Below, piece after piece: positions 59,733 through 64,000 of a stretch of 64,000 nt of DNA. The notes beneath the pieces were generated by a model. That model had not been told where the DNA came from, made no database searches, and was given only the letters and a program-made list of their open reading frames with translations. This stretch comes from Giardia muris (lineage: Eukaryota; Fornicata; Diplomonadida; Hexamitidae). The stretch covers positions 558,001-622,000 of the forward strand of contig CM016926.1 in the NCBI GenBank assembly GCA_006247105.1, written 5' to 3'. The translations under genes were made by a program, and so were the position numbers. Every line of letters starts with the position of its first letter. Within the stretch, counting starts at the first letter, position 1.

Positions 59733-61631
59733 ATGTCTAGTCCAGAGATTTCATCACATACCCTTTGGAATGAGTTCCGGGAGTGTGATGGGCCTTCTAG
59801 TGCATCGGAGGAGCTGACATCTATAGGAAGAGTGAGTACTCCAATCGAGTCCTCATATAGTCCTGATTGCTCTCATGATTCATTCGGACCAAACAAGATG
59901 GTTATTGCTACAATAGAGGAACTACCACGGCCAATCATAACGGCCTCGAAGCCCTTGATACGCTTCTGGCTTGCAACGCGTGATGGGCGTCTTCTTGTAG
60001 ATAGTTCAGATGCTTGTCCTTTAACTGAAGAAGAACGGTTAGCCCTATATTTATTCATGGACCTGATCCTGGAACGGCAAAGGACACAGGCATTACAGTG
60101 GGCGGGAAGCACCGGGAGTTATTATTTCAAACGCTTCACAATTGGCACATCCACCCCGTTATACGCCTTTCTATATAGTCAGAAGCCATACCCATGTGCG
60201 GAACAGCTGTGTGACCTCATCCTTAACGTGGTCAGACGCTTAATTGGGCCGATAGACCTATACCCCGGTCCTCTTGATCATCTCATCACCTTTCCAGGGG
60301 GCTCGGTGACAGAGGTCATCTATGCATTGATCGCTTTGATACATGATGAGCCGGGGTATTTGACCATTTTCCCTCCGAGCGTGCTTAGTGTATCCTCTGA
60401 AAGCTTCAGATTAGGCTCTCTTTACCTTACGCCCGAAGCGGATATCAATACATATCTGCAACAGAGGCTGGAGTGCGGCCAAGGGCGCGCGGGAGAGATG
60501 AGCCTCATCGTTGCACAATGCACTTATCTGTTCTGCTATCTGAATGACCAAGTTCTTGGAATGTTTGGTGCCACCGTCGACACGCCGATGATGTTGGTCC
60601 AGCCGGCAGACTACGTCCTTGCCCTTCTTCACACCCGCATGACCCTTCCTGATGTAGTGTACATTAATTCATCCGGACGTGCAATGGCCGCGATCCTACA
60701 TAGACAGAGAATAGATACGCCCGACGACCACGCATTAGGAGACTATGGATATGACCCTTCTCTCACCGTCTGCTACATAACCATTTTCGCGGATGAGCTG
60801 GGGCGACTCTTAGGAGAGTTATATGGAGACTCAATTAAGGACTACGCAATCTCCGTAAGGAGGACCGTGGAAGAGCACTTATTCCCAATTGCCGAGCATA
60901 CACTCCGTCGGATCTATCACATGTTTGCTACCTCTCTTCTACAGCCCACACACTCTCTTTCTCTTCAATACCTACGCACGAGTAGTCCTGGGGCCCTAAA
61001 CCTACTTCTCATGGACTTCCAAGGAGGCGTAACGCTGATGCCCACCCATGCCTTCTTGCTGCATGAGGTACGTATGCGAATGAAGGAAGAAGAGGGGAGC
61101 GTGATATTCGAACGCCTGAAGACCAGCCTCGATGCCCTTTACCAAGACGTGGGTCATCTAATCGGGAACTGCATGCAAACCTTCTCCAACGGCTATCGCT
61201 TCCATCATCATAGGGAGAAGGGGCGTTTATACATATTCTGGCTATCGTTCGTCCACATCGCTTCGGATGAGATGTTTTCTGAGGCCCCCCTTGGCACCAG
61301 TCGCTCGGGCGCCGTTGAAATGAGCCCTTCTGTCTGCGAGGAGTCTCAATTGCTTCCGCGGATGGAATACGATGGCGTCCACTTCCTGGCCACACGCATC
61401 CCAGGCCAACGGATAATCGATCTTCTACGACGCCCAACACGTGGCGAAGTGAGTCGTATTCGACAGTATTGTATGGAACGATGGCACCCCAACCCAGTGT
61501 ATCGACAAGCTCGGCTGGTAGCAATGGCTGGGAGCTACACGGAGGACGTGTCTCTCGAACAAGGGCTTCATTACCTTGCATGGCATGCCGCAGCGATGCT
61601 CCGGCAACGGTACCGCTCAGGATATGACTAG
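59733..61631 (+). CDS. Unknown 632-aa protein, possibly longin-type trafficking protein
   Basis: I start the gene at the ATG at 59733, because the open frame extends only to a GTG 15 bp upstream that would overlap the divergent gene. After a Ser/Glu-rich tail (1-85), residues 90-190 read LIRFWLATRDGRLLV, then a helix and SQKPYPCAEQLCDLIL, a pattern like a longin domain as in MON1-type Rab GEF subunits. This is a weak resemblance seen by eye. The rest is globular without motif. There is no TM helix or signal peptide. The stop shares the tetramer CTAG with the convergent gene downstream. Confidence 0.75.
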   Translation: MSSPEISSHTLWNEFRECDGPSSASEELTSIGRVSTPIESSYSPDCSHDSFGPNKMVIATIEELPRPIITASKPLIRFWLATRDGRLLVDSSDACPLTEEERLALYLFMDLILERQRTQALQWAGSTGSYYFKRFTIGTSTPLYAFLYSQKPYPCAEQLCDLILNVVRRLIGPIDLYPGPLDHLITFPGGSVTEVIYALIALIHDEPGYLTIFPPSVLSVSSESFRLGSLYLTPEADINTYLQQRLECGQGRAGEMSLIVAQCTYLFCYLNDQVLGMFGATVDTPMMLVQPADYVLALLHTRMTLPDVVYINSSGRAMAAILHRQRIDTPDDHALGDYGYDPSLTVCYITIFADELGRLLGELYGDSIKDYAISVRRTVEEHLFPIAEHTLRRIYHMFATSLLQPTHSLSLQYLRTSSPGALNLLLMDFQGGVTLMPTHAFLLHEVRMRMKEEEGSVIFERLKTSLDALYQDVGHLIGNCMQTFSNGYRFHHHREKGRLYIFWLSFVHIASDEMFSEAPLGTSRSGAVEMSPSVCEESQLLPRMEYDGVHFLATRIPGQRIIDLLRRPTRGEVSRIRQYCMERWHPNPVYRQARLVAMAGSYTEDVSLEQGLHYLAWHAAAMLRQRYRSGYD

Positions 61632-62107
61632 AGCTTCGAATTTCGAAGGCAAGCCTTCACCAGGTCCGGGTAGAAGAGTTCCACCATATGCGAGAGGTCT
61701 TCGAAGCAGATGGTGGACTTCTCCGTCAGTTGCATCCCCGGCTTATAGGTTCTCTTACTCCGAGGCAGGAGGGGTAGGAACCTCTGTAGAAGATGCAGTA
61801 CCTGAGCATCTGACGGATGTTCAAAGGGCCCACGGATATTCTCTTTAGAACCGGTGATTAGGACGATCTTTTCTGACTCCTTCTGGTATACGTCAAGGAT
61901 CAATCGCATCTCATGGACCGTGATGGCCCTAGAGTTAGCCTCGCCCCCGAGGATCTTCCCGTCGACCGGAGGCCCGTGCTCTGCTAATAATCGAAGGAGG
62001 AAGAGTGAAGGGCTATGATAACTGCCCGGAGGGTTGATGAACCGGAGCACGTCACCGACCTTCATGTTGACTGTTTCGCGGTGTATGGCCTCGTGGTATC
62101 GCGTCAT
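61628..62107 (-). CDS. Small protein, unknown function
   Basis: This 159-aa protein is counted from the ATG at 62107; the frame is open for 15 more codons upstream to a TTG. It has no recognised domain, TM helix or signal peptide. Motifs such as LRFINPPGSYHSP and EKIVLITGSKENI suggest a mixed alpha/beta fold. Its last codon and the stop of the plus-strand 632-aa gene overlap: the palindrome CTAG (61628-61631) supplies the TAG of both genes. It is divergent from the 340-aa gene (50 bp between starts). Confidence 0.65.
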   Translation of the reverse strand: MTRYHEAIHRETVNMKVGDVLRFINPPGSYHSPSLFLLRLLAEHGPPVDGKILGGEANSRAITVHEMRLILDVYQKESEKIVLITGSKENIRGPFEHPSDAQVLHLLQRFLPLLPRSKRTYKPGMQLTEKSTICFEDLSHMVELFYPDLVKACLRNSKL

Positions 62108-62157
62108 GTCTCCTATGCACCCTTCAAAAGAGCAGGGACTTTTTTCCTCCAAAAATC
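62108..62157. promoter_or_regulatory. 50-bp divergent promoter with opposing T- and A-runs
   Basis: The gap contains tttttt followed by ccaaaaa just before the ATG at 62158. Read from each strand, both genes have an A-run upstream. For the minus-strand gene the run lies about 30 bp from its ATG, further than usual here. Confidence 0.45.
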
Positions 62158-63180
62158 ATGACGACTGCGCTCCAGCGACGTGAGGCTTGGCGTCGGCATG
62201 CCGTTGAGGAGGCGCTTCAGTATCGGAGCATGGCGGACACCTACGACTCCATCAACAACTTCGAGTTCACCAATGGGGGAGTGATTTATGATCAGTACGA
62301 TATCCCATCCGACGACCCGTCCGACGAGCTCTTCACGGCGACGTACAATCATGACCCCGTACGGATGAAGAAGGTCGACCGGATCCTCAAGGCGAACCAA
62401 GAGCGTAAGGAGCTTGCAGATACTGTCACTGCACAATACTCAGAGATCCCACACCTGATGAACCAGACCGAGCTCGAGGATATCATCTGCGAGGTCAAAC
62501 ACGAGGCTCGTATGGGCCAGATGCTCACGGACGATGTTATTAACAAGTTTGAGAAGCCATCGCAGAAGCAGATCTTACTAATGACGCCAGCGGAGGAACG
62601 GCTCTTCAAGCAGAAGCTCAAGGAGGCGGCTGCGAAGACCGTCACCTTACCCGTTGAGACCCTTCCTCAATTACGGAATACGATCTCGTCGCGGCGACGA
62701 CCTCGTGAACCAGTGCAGTCCTGGCACAAGCCACCTGCGCAGCCTTCAGGCTTCTCGACGATCGACCCTTTCCTCGTGGTTCCTAAGGAGCTCGAGAAGG
62801 AGTTTACCATGGGTGCGGTCCAGACTCAACCTTTTCGAGGTGGAACTGATTATTCGTACACTTTTGGGACCATCAATCACCGTGCGGGTGTTGGGAAGGA
62901 CGTTCTGCAGAAGTATACCCGGCATGAACGTGAGTATGAGTCTCAAGTGCAGCACGATGCTCAGGCCGAGATAGCCGCATTGAAACAGCGGACACGTGAC
63001 GCGTACGAGCAGAGTCGTCGGCAGATCTCATTGCAACGAGAGAGGGGTCCGAAGGTGTCCGGGTGTACTACTGGTTGCATCGATCCTCGCGACGTCTATC
63101 GACTTGATGCGAACGTTGAGAAGCTGAACCAGAGAGGAAGCTTGATCCGAGGTTACGACGCTCTTTTCCGACATTCCTAA
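62158..63180 (+). CDS. Unknown 340-aa protein, partly helical
   Basis: I do not recognise this protein. It is rich in charged residues and has helical segments at about 115-165 and 265-310 (EREYESQVQHDAQAEIAAL). Between them, a proline-rich and aromatic stretch reads FSTIDPFLVVPKELE and DYSYTFGTINHRAG. There is no membrane segment or signal peptide. The composition resembles filament- or axoneme-associated linker proteins, which is only an impression. The ATG follows aaaaatc. An AGTAAA signal lies at 63234-63239, 54 bp past the stop. Confidence 0.75.
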   Translation: MTTALQRREAWRRHAVEEALQYRSMADTYDSINNFEFTNGGVIYDQYDIPSDDPSDELFTATYNHDPVRMKKVDRILKANQERKELADTVTAQYSEIPHLMNQTELEDIICEVKHEARMGQMLTDDVINKFEKPSQKQILLMTPAEERLFKQKLKEAAAKTVTLPVETLPQLRNTISSRRRPREPVQSWHKPPAQPSGFSTIDPFLVVPKELEKEFTMGAVQTQPFRGGTDYSYTFGTINHRAGVGKDVLQKYTRHEREYESQVQHDAQAEIAALKQRTRDAYEQSRRQISLQRERGPKVSGCTTGCIDPRDVYRLDANVEKLNQRGSLIRGYDALFRHS

Positions 63181-63197
63181 TAGGACCCAGAATGGCC

Positions 63198-63203
63198 TTT
63201 ACT
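63198..63203 (-). promoter_or_regulatory. AGTAAA poly(A) signal for the minus-strand coiled-coil gene
   Basis: It lies 50 bp beyond that gene's stop and only 18 bp from the stop of the convergent 340-aa gene, so the two 3' UTRs overlap. Confidence 0.5.
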
Positions 63204-63233
63204 CTAACCTAGACTACGGTGGTGGAGAAGATG

Positions 63234-63239
63234 AGTAAA
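63234..63239 (+). promoter_or_regulatory. AGTAAA poly(A) signal for the 340-aa gene
   Basis: It lies 54 bp past the 340-aa stop, 13 bp before the stop codon of the convergent gene, again crossing the opposite 3' UTR. Confidence 0.5.
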
Positions 63240-63252
63240 GGGATATCCCCTA

Positions 63253-64000
63253 TCATTTTCCATCTAGGGCGTGAAGACCCGCCCGCATATCGCCAAGATC
63301 TCCGACCAAGGACTGGAGAAGACGCTGAAGCAACTCGGCAAGGTTGCTATCGGCGGGCAACATGTCCTGAAGCATCGTCAGGTTCGCCACGTCCGAGGAG
63401 ATCTCGTTGATGAGCGCCAGGAGCTGGGCCCGACGCATGTTGCAAGACTCGGTGAGGAATTTTAGCTCGTTGGCCTTACTAGCAAGGAAATTGACGGTCG
63501 TTTCAATCGTATCACACTGATCATGAATGGTATCCAATGATACAACCTGCCCGATCAACCCTGCTTCCGTCACGAGCGAAATAGCCCCTCCTTCGCCCTC
63601 GCACCCCGAGGCGGCAGCTTCGATGCACCGTTGAAGAAACCCGAGCGCGTCACGGATGGAAATGGCCATCTTCGTCTGCTGTTGTGTGGAGATGGAGCCC
63701 TGCTCTCGTAAGCGAGCCAGGTCTCTAGCAAGAGACGTCGACTCACGAAGGACGCCCTCGAGCTCCGCGTTCTTCTCATTAAGTCGGAGGACGAGCGTAT
63801 TATTCTCCTCAACGACCTTATTGATCAGGGCCTGAGAGTCGGCGAGCCCAGTCGAAAGGTCCTTAATGAGCGCCTCGCGTGCATGGACCGTGTTGGTCAG
63901 AGTGATCACCTCTGCATAGGAGTTCTTGACCTCCTCGACGAGATAATCGAGCTCCTTCTCCTTCTGCCGCAGCTTGTCGGAGACGTCTATTGCGGAGCGC
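63253..64000 (-). CDS. Coiled-coil protein, partial (5' end outside window)
   Basis: The frame is open from its stop at 63253 to the window edge, so the start is not visible; the GTG at 63909 is internal. The visible 249 or so residues are largely coiled coil (DKLRQKEKELDYLVEEVKNS near the edge, then NKVVEENNTLVLRLNEKNAE) with a hydrophobic helical C-terminus. There is no motor, TM or other domain. A structural or tethering role is plausible. The end is convergent with the 340-aa gene, with overlapping 3' UTRs. Confidence 0.75.
   Translation of the reverse strand, partial: RSAIDVSDKLRQKEKELDYLVEEVKNSYAEVITLTNTVHAREALIKDLSTGLADSQALINKVVEENNTLVLRLNEKNAELEGVLRESTSLARDLARLREQGSISTQQQTKMAISIRDALGFLQRCIEAAASGCEGEGGAISLVTEAGLIGQVVSLDTIHDQCDTIETTVNFLASKANELKFLTESCNMRRAQLLALINEISSDVANLTMLQDMLPADSNLAELLQRLLQSLVGDLGDMRAGLHALDGK

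Noticed and set aside
63195..63207. gcctttactctaa, a near match to the same ncRNA processing motif
   Set aside because: It is better explained as the reverse complement of an AGTAAA poly(A) signal for the minus-strand gene.

Overview
The window looks like nuclear DNA of a Giardia-type diplomonad. Long intronless genes lie on both strands only tens of bases apart. Most start codons directly follow a short A-run, and several stop codons overlap AGTRAA, the diplomonad poly(A) signal. The gene families fit too: cysteine-rich variant surface proteins (VSPs) built on CxxC motifs, NEK-type kinases fused to ankyrin repeats, ankyrin-RING proteins, a malic enzyme and large axonemal proteins. The VSPs end in GCRGK rather than the CRGKA of Giardia intestinalis. 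From memory this points to Giardia muris or a close relative; a database search would settle it.

Layout. Positions 1-28565 are a compact core: a 3021-aa WD-repeat/coiled-coil protein (probable CFAP43 type), an unrecognised 2225-aa protein, a small helical protein, a NEK-ankyrin kinase, CFAP44 (the best-supported flagellar gene here), malic enzyme and a four-helix membrane protein. Positions 29240-44995 are an accessory block: a near-perfect 5795-bp inverted repeat around a 4166-bp unique centre. Each arm carries an identical 624-aa VSP gene, an identically broken ankyrin-RING pseudogene and 2.1 kb with no supportable gene. The centre carries an ankyrin/coiled-coil/NEK kinase and most of an ankyrin-RING gene. 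From 45077 to the end the core resumes: a small helical protein, an ABCC-type transporter, a zinc-ribbon-rich protein, a two-TM protein, a coiled-coil protein, a large ankyrin pseudokinase, a membrane J-protein, an ankyrin protein, a possible longin protein, two small unknowns and a coiled-coil gene running off the right edge.

How the parts relate. CFAP44 and the probable CFAP43 would act together in the tether that links inner-arm dynein f/I1 to the doublet microtubule. The NEK-ankyrin and other ankyrin proteins belong to the expanded diplomonad cytoskeletal and signalling repertoire. The VSP block is antigenic-variation DNA. Its mirror symmetry and shared pseudogene lesions point to recent duplication or continuing gene conversion. 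Its inner breakpoints lie exactly at the start of a RING-coding segment, suggesting recombination between ankyrin-RING paralogues.

Limits. All calls come from reading translations and motifs; no alignment or structure search was run. Starts were moved inward where the open frame began at TTG or GTG but a good ATG followed.
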